DNA of 64,000 bases, taken from Camelus bactrianus (taxonomy: Eukaryota > Chordata > Mammalia > Artiodactyla > Camelidae). Location of the stretch: contig NC_133558.1 of NCBI RefSeq assembly GCF_048773025.1, positions 20,690,501-20,754,500 of the forward strand, written 5' to 3'. A model generated the notes under the pieces. The model saw only the letters and a program-made list of their open reading frames with translations. It was not told the DNA's origin and searched no databases. Below, one piece after another: positions 39,453 through 52,623 of the stretch; the first letter of the stretch is position 1, and each line of letters opens with the position of its first letter. Position numbers and translations under genes: made by a program.

Positions 39453-39512
39453 CGTTTTTTAGAATCCTGTCATCAGAGTTTTTAGAATACTTATCGTGTC
39501 TTCCCTGAGGTT
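39453..39512 (-). CDS. 60-base exon made by an internal 42-base duplication
   Basis: Acceptor tttttaaag, donor gtaagt at 39447-39452. The exon stays open in phase 1 for 20 residues (EPQGRHDKYS then KNSDDRILKN). The first 18 bases match an ordinary short micro-exon, but its own donor now reads ataagt. A downstream repeat of the donor region supplies a functional gtaagt 42 bases further on. The former intron start is thus recruited as coding sequence without breaking the frame. Copy at 53343-53402. Confidence 0.58.
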
Positions 39513-41768
39513 CTTTAAAAAAAAAAAAACCAAATGGAAGATTAATGTCAATAATATGGAAATGGAAAACCAGGAAACCAAAGTTGTTACAAAATATAAA
39601 CATATAAGGTTAAATTATGTAAATGCAGGTACAAACACACAGAGGGGCACACACACACACATACACACAGTGAATTAGAGCTGATTTTGTCAAGATAACA
39701 TTCTCCCAAAAGAGAATAGGAATAAAAATAAATATCATCTAAATTAAGGAAAAGTATCATAATAACAGTTCTGAAGTGCACATTTTTAAAATGTTCTTTA
39801 TTTTGACATTACTAGAGCTATTATTATTGGGTTCGTTAGCTATAATACCTTTTTGCCTGTTAATACATAGATGCAATCAACTTCATTATTGTAATAAGTA
39901 AGTTGTGTGAAGACGACATATATGTTGAATTAACATCATGAACCAGTGTTGTAGAGGAAATTCAGGAATGTTTTCCTAGATGATTCTATTCATATTTCTT
40001 TCAACTGATTAATAAGTAACTTCGTGTAATATGAAATTCTGTTGTAGCTAAAGCCTACTTCAAGCATGTCTTAATAAAATCCCATGAAAAGATGGAGTTT
40101 AAGTACCAAATGTTAGTTTGAAAGCATTTGTACATCAAGGACTGAGAATATATTGGAGAAAACTCACACTTCACAAGCTTGGAAAAGGCAAATCATTGAA
40201 ATGTATTATTACTAATATTTACTGACCAAAAAAAATCTGCCTAGATAGTATCAAGAAGAGGAATCACAGAAGTACTAATGGGAGAAATTAAAAAACAATG
40301 GAGAAGGCAAACTTCCTTTGGAAAGACTAAATAGCAAGACAAACACGTAAGCTCTATGTGCAGTGTTGTTTGGGCATAGGGAAATTGAGTATTGAAGACA
40401 AAGCTACAAGAAACAAATGAAAGCATGCTCTAGTACACAGTGAAATACCTTATGAGACATGACTTTTCCCTCTTCACACTGATCCATCAATAAAAATAAG
40501 AAAACAGCAACTCATTCCATGTAAGATGATGATGTCAGGAAGGGAGGAAGCGAGGGCTTCAAAAATATATGGTATTTACTTAGTTTTCTCTTAGGTTCAA
40601 ATGAGCGTACATTTATGAGATTTCATTCCTTAAAGTATGAAGTCCATATAGCCAATGAGAAGTGTTGTAGTTTTAATTTCATAACCTCTGTTTTGCAAAG
40701 GATCTAAGATTGGAAACTTTTCCATAAGAGGAGGTAGAATAGGAGTTCCTATTGGGCTTGTGTTGGCTCTTCTACATTTGTTCAAAATAAAATACTAACG
40801 TTAAGGAATATAGGGAAGACATACTTAAAAAGTGATGAGAAAATATACAGTAAAGGGCCCTTCTGCGCACAGGGGCTAAAGGAATAGTCACCAGGTTGAG
40901 CCAAGTATAAACTGTGAAGAGATACATGGCTGAACTCCTGAAACAAAATTTCTCCTGAAACAAAACTGTAGATGGAAAATCTCAAGAGGATAGAGGATGT
41001 AAAAAATTAATGTTTAAATTATGTTTTCTGAAAATCTTTTTAAAAATTTCCCCAAACTTCACTTCTCACATTAACGAAATAACATTTTATTAATGATAGA
41101 TATGTAATTAAATGCCCTTCCCTTAGCAGGTAAAGTCCTTCTAAACTCATTAAGAAAAATTACAATTTGCAGAGCTAATAATTTTGAAAGAAAAGAGGTC
41201 ACAAAATATTAGCTAATACATTTGTATACTTGGGAACAATTGGGTAATATGATCAAGGTGAACTGTAGAGTTAGCTTAGAGCTCACACTTGACCAAGAAT
41301 GACGTCAATTTATTGTTCTTGAAAGATCAGAAGGTTGAGAAATTTCACTTGGCAAATTGGAGCCTTCTTTTCACTTAAGTTGGATCAGCTTCAGTTGCAT
41401 AGTTATTCTCCCCAGAACTTGAAAGGTGACAGAAATTCTACCTCAGTGGTCATTTGCCAGAAAACGTATATACAATGGAAGTGATGTAGTGACCAGCCTA
41501 ATGCCAGTTATCTCTACAAAAATAATAATCAGGGCAAGTCTCTGAAGAATTAAAAAGGAAAAAAAAAAAGGCATGCAGTGAAAAACAAGGAGAATTAGGG
41601 AGTGAAACAGGAAAAACAGAAAGAAGACATTAATATGAGAGTGGTCCTTATCCCAAATATTGGAGAGGGAAGAGGAGAAGGTTGAGCCAGAAACTGGTAA
41701 ATAGAAAGGTAGGAAAAGTTAGCAATAGTTTAAAAAGTTATGGAACAATGTGCGTTAGAAAAATTTAC

Positions 41769-41789
41769 CATATAGTCTTTGTAGTTCAT
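41769..41789 (-). CDS. 21-base heptad micro-exon, DELQRLY (array copy 1)
   Basis: Acceptor gtttttcag, donor gtaaat, phase 1-1, reading DELQRLY. First of four tandem copies of a unit of about 1 kb. (CA)n at about 41956-41977. Confidence 0.7.
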
Positions 41790-42767
41790 CTGAAAAACAA
41801 AACAAAAAGATCCATGAAAAGATCCGAGAAACAAAGAGAAAGAGAATTGAAAATTATTTTAAAATTATGTTCAAAATCAAATTGAATCTTATTTAAAACC
41901 AGAAATACACAAAACACTAACACACATACAGAGAACGTACATAGAAACAGGAGCAGACACACACACACACACACAGTCACACATACCGAGTGACCAAACC
42001 CACACTTCTGCTCAAGGATATTCTCCAGAAATGGAGAGGGGCATAAACTGAATCATTTTAGTACACTGAGAGAGAATTGTAAGAACATTAGTTCCAGAGG
42101 TAACCTTTCGAAAAAGTTTTTAATCACTTTTGTTCTTAGTTTCTCATTATTCATTTTGTAAGATATAATAAGCTAATTGTACTTTCAAGTGGGAAACGAA
42201 ATGTAGAGAACTTTCTATGGTGAAGTCTATAACTCACCATAGGACTAAGAAGATCAAAGTGAACTCTAGAGTTAGCTTAGAGCTCACACTTGACCAGAAT
42301 GACATCAATTTACTGCGTTTGAAAGATTGGGGTTGAGAAATTTCACTCAGCAAATTGGAGCCTTCTTTTCACTTAAGTTGGATCAGCTTCAGTTGCATAG
42401 TTATTCTCCCCAGAACTTGAAAGGTGACAGAAATTCTACCTCAGTGGTCATTTGCCAGAAAACGTATATACAATGGAAGTGATGTAGTGACCAGCCTAAT
42501 GCCAGTTATCTCTACAAAAATAATAATCAGGGCAAGTCTCTGAAGAATTAAAAAGGAAAAAAAAAAAAGGCATGCAGTGAAAAACAAGGAGAATTAGGGA
42601 GTGAAACAGGAAAAACAGAAAGAAGACATTAATATGAGAGTGGTCCTTATCCCAAATATTGGAGAGGGAAGAGGAGAAGGTTGAGCCAGAAACTGGTAAA
42701 TAGAAAGGTAGGAAAAGTTAGCAATAGTTTAAAAAGTTATGGAACAATGTGCGTTAGAAAAATTTAC

Positions 42768-42788
42768 CATATAGTCTTTGTAGTTCAT
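42768..42788 (-). CDS. 21-base heptad micro-exon, DELQRLY (array copy 2)
   Basis: Identical exon 999 bases from array copy 1, with the same splice signals. Confidence 0.66.
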
Positions 42789-43793
42789 CTGAAAAACAAA
42801 ACAAAAAGATCCATGAAAAGATCCGAGAAACAAAGAGAAAGAGAATTGAAAATTATTTTAAAATTATGTTCAAAATCAAATTGAATCTTATTTAAAACCA
42901 GAAATACACAAAACACTAACACACATACAGAGAACGTACATAGAAACAGGAGCAGACACACACACACACACACAGTCACACATACCGAGTGACCAAACCC
43001 ACACTTCTGCTCAAGGATATTCTCCAGAAATGGAGAGGGGCATAAACTGAATCATTTTAGTACACTGAGAGAGAATTGTAAGAACATTAGTTCCAGAGGT
43101 AACCTTTCGAAAAAGTTTTTAATCACTTTTGTTCTTAGTTTCTCATTATTCATTTTGTAAGATATAATAAGCTAATTGTACTTTCAAGTGGGAAACGAAA
43201 TGTAGAGAACTTTCTATGGTGAAGTCTATAACTCACCATAGGACTAAGAAGATCAAAGTGAACTCTAGAGTTAGCTTAGAGCTCACACTTGACCAGAATG
43301 ACATCAATTTACTGCGTTTGAAAGATTGGGGTTGAGAAATTTCACTCAGCAAATTGGAGCCTTCTTTTCACTTAAGTTGGATCAGCTTCAGTTGCATAGT
43401 TATTCTCCCCAGAACTTGGAAGCTGACAGAAATTCTACCTCAGTGGTCATTTGCCAGAAACACATATAGAATGGAAGTGATGTAGTGACCAGCCTAATGC
43501 CAGTCATCTCTACAAAAATAATAATCAATCAGGGCAAGTCTCTAAGATTTAAAAATAAAAAAAGAAAAAACATGTTTAAAGAACAGAAAAGGCATGCAGT
43601 GAAAAACAAGGAGAATTAGGGAGTGAAACAGGAAAAACAGAAGGAAGACATTAATATGAGAGTGGTCCTTATCCCAAATATTGGAGAGGGAAGAGGAGAA
43701 GGTTGAGCCAGGAACTGGTAAATAGATAGAAGGGTAGGAAAAGTTAGCAATAGTTTAAAAAGTTATGGAACAATGTGCGTTAAAAAAATTTAC

Positions 43794-43814
43794 CATTTAG
43801 TCTTCGTAGTTCAT
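43794..43814 (-). CDS. 21-base heptad micro-exon, DELRRLN (array copy 3)
   Basis: Acceptor cttttttag, donor gtaaat, phase 1-1, reading DELRRLN. Two residues differ from copies 1 and 2. Confidence 0.66.
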
Positions 43815-44141
43815 CTAAAAAAGAAAATGAAAAGATCCATGAAAAGATCCAAGAAAGAAAGAACAAGAGAATTGAAAATTATTTTAAAATTTATATTTAA
43901 AATCAAATTCAATCTTACTCAAAACCAGAAATACACAAAACACTAACACACATACAGAGAACATACATACACTCAGAAGCAGACACACAGACACACACAG
44001 TCACACATACCGAGTGACCAAACCCACGCTTCTGCTCAAGGATATTCTCCAGAAATGGAGAGGGGCATAAACTGAATCATTTTAGTACACTGAGAGAGAA
44101 TTGTAAGAACATTAGTTCCAGAGGTAAACTTTCAAAAACTT

Positions 44142-46560
44142 TTTTTAAAAACATGTTTCATTGATTTATAATCATTCTACAATGTTGTGTCAAATTCCAG
44201 TGTTCAGCACAATTTTTCAGTTATACTTGAACGTATATATATTCATTGTCACATTTTTTTCTCTGTGAGCTACCATAATATCTTGTGTATATTTCCCTGT
44301 GCTTTACGTATAATCTTGTTTATCTATTCTACAATTTTAAAATGACGTCTATCCCTTCCCACCCTCCACCCCCTTGAGAACCACAAGTTTGTATTCTATG
44401 TCTATGAATCTATTTCTGTTTTGTATTTATATGTTTTTCTTTTGTTTTGTTTTTTAGATTCCACATATCAGCGATCTCATATGGTATTTTTCTTTCTCTT
44501 TCTGGCTTACTTCACTTAGAATGACATTTTCCAGGAGCATCCATGTTGCTGCAAATGGCATTATGTTGTCAGTTTTTATGGCTGAATAGTATTCCATTGT
44601 ATAAATATACCACCACTTCTTTATCCACTCATCTGTTGATGGACATTTAGGCTGTTTCTATGTCTTGGCTATTGTAAATAGTGCTGCTATGAACATTGGG
44701 GTGTAGATGTCATTTTGAAGTAGGGTTCCTTCTGGATATAAGCCCAGGAGTGGGATTCCTGGGTCATATGGTAAGTCTATTCCTAGTGTTTTGAGGGATC
44801 TCCATATTGTTTTCCATAGTGGCTGCACCAAACTGCATTCCCACCAGCAGTGTAGGAGGGTTCCCCTTTCTCCACAGCCTCTCCAGCATTTGTCATTTGT
44901 GGACTTTTGAATGATGGCGATTCTGACTGGTGTGAGGTGATACCTCATTGTAGTTTTGATTTGTATTTCTCTGATAATTAGTGATATTGAGCATTTTTTC
45001 ATGTGCTTATTGATCATTTTTTTTTCTTCCTTGGAGAATTGCTTGTTAAGGTCTTTTGCCCATCTTTGGATTGGGTTGTTTGATTGTTTCTTATTAAGTT
45101 GTATGAGCTGCTTATATATTCTGGAGATCAAGCCTTTGTCAGTTTTATTAGCAAAGATTTTTCTCCCATTCCGTAGGTTGTCTTTTTGTTTTACTTATGG
45201 TTTACTTTGCTGTGCAGAAGCTTGTAAATTTCATTAGGTCCCATTTGTTTATTCTTGCTTTTATTTCTTCTAGGAGAAATTTTTTGAAATGTCAGTCAGA
45301 TAATGTTTTGCCTATGTTTTCCTCTAGGAGGTTCATTGTATCTTGTCTTATGTTTAAGTATTTTATCCATTTTTAGTTTATTTTTGTGTATGGTGTAAGG
45401 GAGGGTTCTAGCTTCATTGTTTTACATGCTGCTGTCCAGTTTTCCCAACACCATTTGCTGAAGAGACTGTCTTTCTTCCATTGTATATTCTTGCCTCCTT
45501 TGTCGAAGATTAGTTGACCAAAAGTTTGTGGGTTCATTTCTGGGCTCTCTATTTTGTTTCATTGGTCCATATGGCTGTTTTTGTACCAATACCATGCTGT
45601 CTTGATGACTGTAGCTCTATAGTATTGTCTGAAGTCTGGGAGAGTTATTCCTCCAGCCTCTTTCTTTCTCTTCAGTAATGCTCTGGTAATTCTAGGTCTT
45701 TGATGGTTCTCTATAAATTTTATTATGATTTGTTCTACTTCTGTGAAATATGTCCTGGGTAATTTGATAGGGATTGCATTAAATCTGTAGATTGCCTTGG
45801 GCAGTGTGACCATTTTAACAATATTGATTCTTCCAATCCAAGAGCATGGGACATCTTTCCATTTTTTAAAGTCTTCTTTAATTTCCTTCATCAATGGTTT
45901 ATAGTTTTCTGGGTGTAATTCTTTCACCTCCTTGGTTAGATTGATTCCCAGATATTTTATTACTTTGGGTGCTACTTTAAAGGGGATTGTTTCTTTACTT
46001 TCTTTTTCTGTTGATTCATCGTTAGTGTAAAGAAATGCAACTGATTTTTGAGCATTAATCTTGTAACCTGCTACCTTGCTGAATTCTTTGATCAGCTCCA
46101 GTAGTTTTTGTGTGGACCTTTTAGGGTTTTCTATATATAGTAACATGTCGTCAGCATATATTGACACTTTCACCTCTTCTTTTCCAATTTGGATCCCTTT
46201 ATCCTCTCTTGCCTGATTGCTGTGTCTAGGACTTCGAGGACTATGTTGAATAGGAGTGGTGATAGTGGGCATCCTTGTCTTGTCCCAGATTTTAGTGGGA
46301 AGTTTTTGAGTTTTTCACCATTGAGTACTATGCTGGCTGTAGCTTTGTCATATATAGCTTTTATTATGTTGAGATATGTTCCCTATATACCCACTTTGGC
46401 GAGAGTTTTTATCATAGATGGGTGTTGAATTTTATCAAATGCTTTTTCTGCATCTATTGAGATGATCATGTGGTTTTTGTCCTTTCTCTTGTTGATGGGA
46501 TGCATTACATTGATTGATTTGCGTATGTTGAACCACCCTTGTGTCCCTGGGATGAACTCG
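44142..46560 (-). mobile_element. 5'-truncated LINE-1 inside the micro-exon array
   Basis: Minus-strand L1 of about 2.4 kb. It has a 3' UTR at the left, an ORF2 C-terminus at 44658-45131 ([20 protein letters not shown]), and a reverse-transcriptase piece at 45559-46272 with the catalytic box [15 protein letters not shown]. The frame is broken between the pieces. It interrupts array copy 3 at the site reading aaaaagtttttaatcac in other copies, with a short A/T-rich flanking repeat. Confidence 0.9.
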
Positions 46561-47212
46561 AAAAGTTTTTAATCACTTTTGTTCTTAGTTTCTCATTATT
46601 CATTTTGTAAGATATAATAAGCTAATTGTACTTTCAAGTGGGAAATGAAATGTAGAGAACTAGAGTCCTAACTCACCATAGGACTAAGAAGATCAAAGTG
46701 AACTCTAGAGTTAGCTTAGAGCTCACACTTGACCAGAATGACATCAATTTACTATGTTTGAAAGATTGGGGTTGAGAAATTTCACTCAGCAAATTGGAGT
46801 CTTCTTTTCACTTAAGTTGGATCCACTTCTTTTCCATAGTTATTCTCTCCAGAAGTTGAAAGGAGACAGAAATTCTACCTCAGTGGTCATTTGCCAGAAA
46901 CACATATAGAATGGAAGTGATATAGTGACCAGCCTAATGCCAGTCATCTCTACAAAAATAATAATCAATCAGGGCAAGTCTCTGAAGAATTAAAAATAAA
47001 AAAAAGAAAAGGCATGCAGTGAAAAACAAGGAGAATTAGGGAGTGAAACAGGAAAAACAGAAGGAAGACATTAATATGAGAGTGTTCCTTATCCCAAATA
47101 CTGGAGAGGGAAGAGGAGAAGTTTCAGCCAGGAACTGGTAAATTGATAGAAAGGTAGGAAAAGTTAGCAATAGTTTAAAAGTTATGGAACAATGTGCGTT
47201 AAAAAAATTTAC

Positions 47213-47233
47213 CATATAGTCTTCGTTGTTCAT
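47213..47233 (-). CDS. 21-base heptad micro-exon, DEQRRLY (array copy 4)
   Basis: Acceptor gtttttcag, donor gtaaat, phase 1-1, reading DEQRRLY. It is separated from copy 3 by the L1 at 44142-46560. Long (CA)n at 47399-47433. Confidence 0.66.
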
Positions 47234-47399
47234 CTGAAAAACAAAAAGAAAATATCCATGAAAAGATCCAAGAAAGAAAGAACAAGAGAATTGAAAATTA
47301 TTTTAAAATTTATATTTAAAATCAAATTCAATCTTATTCAAACCAGAAATATTCAAAACAGTATCACACATACAGAGAACATACACACACACAGGAGCA

Positions 47400-47439
<40 letters not shown>

Positions 47440-47699
47440 GAGAGTGTGCATATGCACACTTTTGCTCAAGGATATTCTCCATAAATGGAAAGGGGCATAA
47501 ACTGAATCATCTTAGTACAGTTGGGAGAACTGTAAGAACATTAGTTCCAGAGGTAAACTTTCGAAAAAGCTTTTAATCACTTTTATTCTTAGTTTTCATT
47601 ATTTATTTTGTAAGATATAATAAGCTAATTGTAGTTTCAATTGGGAAACGAAATGAAGAGAACTTTCTATGGTGAAGTCTATAACTCACCACGGTTATA

Positions 47700-47905
47700 G
47701 TCTTAACTCACCATAGGATTGGATTGCAAGATCATATACTAACTCTATTTTTAGTTTTTAAAGGAACTTTCATAGTGTCTTCCATAGTGTCTACACTAAT
47801 ACACATTCTGACCAATGATTATATATGTATATATCACTGAAACATTTTGCTGTATTCCTGAAAAAAATACAGTATTGTAAATCAACTATAGTCCATGAAA
47901 AACTA
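47700..47905. mobile_element. Short LINE-1 with 5' inversion (twin priming)
   Basis: Two joined L1 pieces in opposite orientation: 47700-47815 is reversed ORF2 end (ttggattgcaagatcatata, then gtgtcttccatagtgtctac), and 47825-47905 is the forward 3' end (ttgctgtattcctgaaaaaa, then attgtaaatcaactatag). Shared with 55445-55640 and 61870-62045. Confidence 0.78.
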
Positions 47906-48719
47906 TTTCATATTACGAAAATCTTTGACATCATATTAGGTAATTGCATCTCATGCAAAATGAAAGCTGATATGTTAGAGTAATCTTTAATAGAGCTTTT
48001 CCTGAACTAGAAGTCTTTCTACCATTATTTATCAGGAAATTCAATTTGACAAAATTAAAATTGTATTATTGAAAATGCAAAAATACAAAGAGCGGTATGA
48101 TTGTACATTAAGAATTTTTCAGAAGAATCATGTAACATTATTTGCAAACCTGGAAATGCTTGGATAACATATTAAAGAGCAGTGGATAAAAGAGCCTCAA
48201 ATTCACATTAACTGATGACTGCTATTAACTCTTATTTGAGAGGACAATGGAGGAACAAACATCATTCACATGACAGGCACCTTTGCCACCTGTAAATGGG
48301 GAACTGACACTGGCATAGCAATGGTCTCTTCAACTTGGTATATGTTACAGAGTTTCTGTGTTGGGATGTGTTTCATAAAGACAAACACAACGTGCTTTTC
48401 AACCTAATGCCCTTCATCTCACCAACTTCTCAGAGAACCTATTGCAAGTCTAGAAAACAGAAAAAGCCAATGTCATAGGGAAAGAACGGTATGGAATGAA
48501 AAAAGAAGGAGTGGAAAATTATGGAAGGTTGGGAAATTGAAAGGAAGTTAAGGTAACTTGACAAAGAATTGCAAGAACATTTAATTGTAAGGGAAAGGTA
48601 GGCATCCAGGAGAAGAGTGAGACAATGGATAGAAACAGATTAAAGGGCAGGAAATGTTAATTCAATGAGAAACCATCATTCTCATAGGGTTAGGAGAAAT
48701 ACATCTTTTGAAAACTTAC

Positions 48720-48740
48720 CTACTGTTCTCTGAGGTCTTT
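48720..48740 (-). CDS. 21-base micro-exon, ERPQRTV
   Basis: Acceptor atttttcag, consensus donor gtaagt, phase 1-1, reading ERPQRTV. Sister copies at 56471-56491 and 62873-62893. (CA)n near 48881-48901. Confidence 0.7.
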   Translation of the reverse strand, partial: KDLREQ

Positions 48741-49706
48741 CTGAAAAATAAAATGGAGAGGTCAATGTAAATATAATGTAAAATGGGAACGTACTTCAGA
48801 TTAAACACAAAATTTATATTTCAATTTGAACCACATGGATGTGCACACAGATACACAAAGATATCATTGCATGAAGTCACACACACACACACACACACAC
48901 CCAATGGTTCAGAGCTCAATTTTATCTGAAAAATATTTCCCTCAAAATGAAAACAAAGATAAAATGAGTGAATATTCTTGTTAGAGACTTTTTTACAAAT
49001 AGCAGTTCTCGTGCTAAGCTTTCAGATGTTCATCATCACTTTAGATACACTTAGGCTTTTCTGATTGAGTTTGTAAGATGTAGTAAGTACTTTTCCTTTA
49101 CTTAATCTGTATATTCAGTTGGATTTTTTAACATCTAACTAATATAAAGCAGCCACAAACAATGAATTGGAGGATCTCACACCACTGCTTCTAGAGCTAC
49201 CATAGGGTTTATCCCCTTGGTCTCACTATTAAGAATACTTCATCAATTGATGAATACATAACAGTGTGCATGTGAATTTCTCTTTCAACTATGCCTAAAT
49301 GAAAATTTTCTTAACTAATTTCCATGAAAAAGAAAAAAAAAGTATTAAATAGCAGTGAGATGAGCCTAAATCAAGTGACCTGAGCATGTCTTGGAAAAGG
49401 TTTCACTTCAGCCACTTTGAAAAGGCATTATTCCAAAGGTATATAATTAGCAAAATGTACTTAACTCCAACAGAATACCTGCAAACATTGCAATTACAGG
49501 ACAAATCAAAGAGCAGTTCTGGGGGATAACTGAATAGCCAATGAGGAGGGAAATTTTGGTTGCAAAAATATGACTGGAGAGGACATCGTGTAAAAGAAGC
49601 ACATATTGGAGTTGAGAAAGATGATCTTTGGAAGCTGAAGTGAAATGCATAAGTAACAGTTGAAACCATGCTTAGGTACACAAGGAGGTACATTCATGAG
49701 ACTTAC

Positions 49707-49733
49707 CATTTTCTTCTTCACATTTGTCATTAA
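49707..49733 (-). CDS. 27-base micro-exon, VNDKCEEEN
   Basis: Acceptor tcctttag, consensus donor gtaagt, phase 1-1, reading VNDKCEEEN. This nine-residue acidic type is conserved at 57461-57487 and 63863-63889, always following ERPQ-type exons on the plus strand. Confidence 0.7.
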
Positions 49734-50767
49734 CTAAAGGAAAGAAAGAAATCATTCATTCAAAACGAGACACAGTGTCAGAAAGGAGGAGGGCAAATTT
49801 TCAAATATTTCCATAGCTATTTCTGATACTTATCTTCTGAGAATTGAAACTGCAAATTTCAGAGACCATCTGCCCAGCCAAAGGAAGTGTTATTTCACTC
49901 CCATACATGACAAAGGGACAAAGAGGGACATCCAGAATGCAAGGCAGTAGAGCAGCACTCGCTCTGGGTTAAAGGATATGGGATATGTCAATTGTTGGTT
50001 TGTTTTGGGCCGTCTACCTTTTTTAGAATAAAATGAAGACACACTCATACACACACACAAACACACAAGTGGTCCTTGAAAACAAAGAAAAACAATAGAT
50101 TACAAGCACCAATTTTTAAATACTCTTGGCATAGCAGTACTCATAGACAGCTTCATACAAAATTTAAATTGATATATACTTGAATTCCTTTTGAAATAGA
50201 AATTATCATTTAACATATTAATTATGTAGAGCATGTTAAAGTTCTAATTGAGTTATATTTGTATTGTAATCAAACATCTCAGGAAAAACACCGGGATAAT
50301 GGTTTCCATGTACTTCATGTAGAAAATTGAGAATTGATAGGTATATAAACAGTGGAAAATTCCATGTGAACAAAATTCCCTCTACTAATATGTAATATAA
50401 TTGAAATTTAATAAATTAAATAGTTTCATTGAAAAGGTAAAAGAGAAAGAACAGATAGTATGGTTGTATTTATAAAAATCTGGGCATTACCTTGACACAT
50501 TGAAAAAAAAACAAACACGAAAAGGGAGAAAGAAACAAACACCCCTAATGGTTACAGAGGAGAAAACGTTTGTAATACAAAAGGATAAAAGGGAATTGAT
50601 GCAATCGGGGAGGAAGACATGGAAGAAATTAATATTGGTGTAGTTAAGATCCAAAACTTGGAGAGGGAAGAAAGGAAGGATGAGCCAATTGGGGCATATA
50701 GATACAAAGGCAGGAAAGCTAGAACACATTTAAAGGGTTTTGGGGCAAAGAATGTGCGAATAGTTAC

Positions 50768-50788
50768 CAACTGGTTTTCTGGAAACAT
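50768..50788 (-). CDS. 21-base micro-exon, DVSRKPV
   Basis: Acceptor atttttcag, donor gtaact, phase 1-1, reading DVSRKPV. Starts the next higher-order unit. Confidence 0.63.
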
Positions 50789-51794
50789 CTGAAAAATAAA
50801 ATGAAAAGGCCAAGAAAATATCAAAAGAAAGAAAAACAAATAGAATTCAATTTTATTGAAAATTTTGCACTGACAATTAAATGTATTAGTAGTCAGATAC
50901 ACACACAAAACCGAAAAACATACATGGAACAGGCCTATAGTCACAGGAGCAAATATTCATAGAAACACACACACACTCACACATACAAAGTGACCAAATC
51001 CTCACATTGCACAGGGATATTCTCAAGAAATGGAGAGGGGCTTCAACTAAATGATTTCACTACATTGAGAGACAATTTTAGGAATGTTAGTCCTGGAGGT
51101 AAACTTTTTAAAAAGTTCTTAAATATGTCTGATATTAGTTACGCCTTCATTATATACTTTGCAAAATATAAAAAACTATTTGGCTGCTTCCACGTTTATT
51201 CAGGGATCAGGGTAGTTATGTTCAATAAACTGCACACAAATGCTGAATTAGAAGACTAGAAACCCCTACTAGAGATTACACATAGTCATGTACTGAGTCT
51301 CTCTGTTCACTTTTATGTCACTCAATGAACAATCACCCTGTACTTCTGGGTTTCTATTTCAACTCATGCCTAAATGAAGGGCACGTGAATTAAATCTCAT
51401 GAGGCAAAGGGAAATGAAATAGTCAATGCCAGTGACACAAATTCTAAGTTACAGGGCTTGCATGTCTCTCAGACAAACATTACACATCTGAAAATGATGG
51501 TGCTTCAGAGGTATGTGATTACTGGCGTTAACTAGAGAGGAATAAAATGTCTACTAAATTGACGCAACAGGACCAGTCACAGAAGAACCAATGGGGAACA
51601 CTATACAACTAATTAATGTGCCGAGCTGAAAAGCGAATAGATGAGTCAAAATCATACAAGAATACGTGTATATTGCACTTGATGAAGATGGCAATTGAGC
51701 ACTGCAGACAAGATTCCAATAACCGGTGAAAGCATGACCAGATACACAGGGGTAAACAATAACTAGATTTGCTTTCTTCTCCTCACTGTTACTG

Positions 51795-51948
51795 TCTTTT
51801 TTTTTTTTTAATTTTATTGAGTTATACTCAGTTTTCAATGTTGAGTCAATTTCTGGTGTACAGCACAATTTTTCAGTCATACATGAATATACATATATTC
51901 ATTTTTGTATTCTTTTTCACTGTGAGCTACTACCAGGACAGTTACTGT
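51795..51948 (-). mobile_element. Short LINE-1 3' end, duplicated copy
   Basis: Same insertion as 37905-38045. Flanks gttactgt on the left and agttactgt on the right suggest the target-site duplication. Confidence 0.8.
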
Positions 51949-52592
51949 TTAAGTACAAAAATAAATAAACAATTCCCTCAAAATGAGGAGAGAAAGTCAG
52001 AAAGAGGGGAGTTTTAAATTTTCAAACACTGCAATACATTTCTGAGGGGTCCTGACTGACACATATTTCTGAGCACTGGAGCCAGGAGATTCAAAGGTTA
52101 TTTCACCAGGAAGAGGAAATATTGTTGCTCTTCTATATATGCTGTGTGTCAAAATGAGTAAGAGTGAAAATGGTATCACGTAATACCTATAAATACTGTA
52201 ATACCTAAGAGCTATCGGCGCCCTCTCTCAGGGATAAAGGTCCTGCACATCACTGGTCTTGCATTGGAAATTTGTCGATTTTCAGGACTCATAGAAAACA
52301 AACACAAACCCTTTCACAAGAGCAGTACTTGGAAAGAAATGAGGAAGAACAGAGTAATGGCACCCATCTTCCTCAAAGCTACCTGTAATGACAGTCTTAT
52401 AAATCCTGCTATATACATTAATTTGATATATTCCTGAATTCTATTATTTTTAAAAGGATACGTATCACTGAAAACTGTCATGAAAAGATGTTAAAATTTA
52501 AAAATATTATCCAGTTGTTTAAAAAAAGTCTTTGGAAACTTTCCAGGGCAATGATTTCCTTATCGGTCACATCAAGAGCCGAGAATTGAGAC

Positions 52593-52623
<31 letters not shown>

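Larger units (their letters stand above)
36690..40330. repeat. Higher-order unit block, paired with 50590-54200
   Basis: Collinear match at an offset of about 13.9 kb. 38.25-40.1 kb is nearly identical to 52.15-54.0 kb; the left part is more diverged. At 54200 the second copy jumps to sequence equal to about 41050, so about 700 bases present at 40330-41050 are missing there. Confidence 0.88.
41259..47690. repeat. Tandem array of a 1 kb micro-exon unit (four copies)
   Basis: Units start at the shared gatcaa-ggtgaactgtag / gatcaaagtgaactctag motif near 41259, 42249, 43248 and 46686. Copies 1 and 2 are almost identical over about 870 bases at a 999-base offset; copies 3 and 4 are more diverged. 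Each carries one DELQRLY-type exon and a CA tract. Single related units occur at about 54400-55440 and 61235-61865. The array is split by the L1 at 44142-46560. Confidence 0.92.
47906..49850. repeat. Higher-order unit block, three copies
   Basis: Collinear with 55640-57590 and 62048-64000. Each copy carries an ERPQ-type exon and a VNDKC-type exon in the same order and spacing. The third copy runs off the window. Confidence 0.9.
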
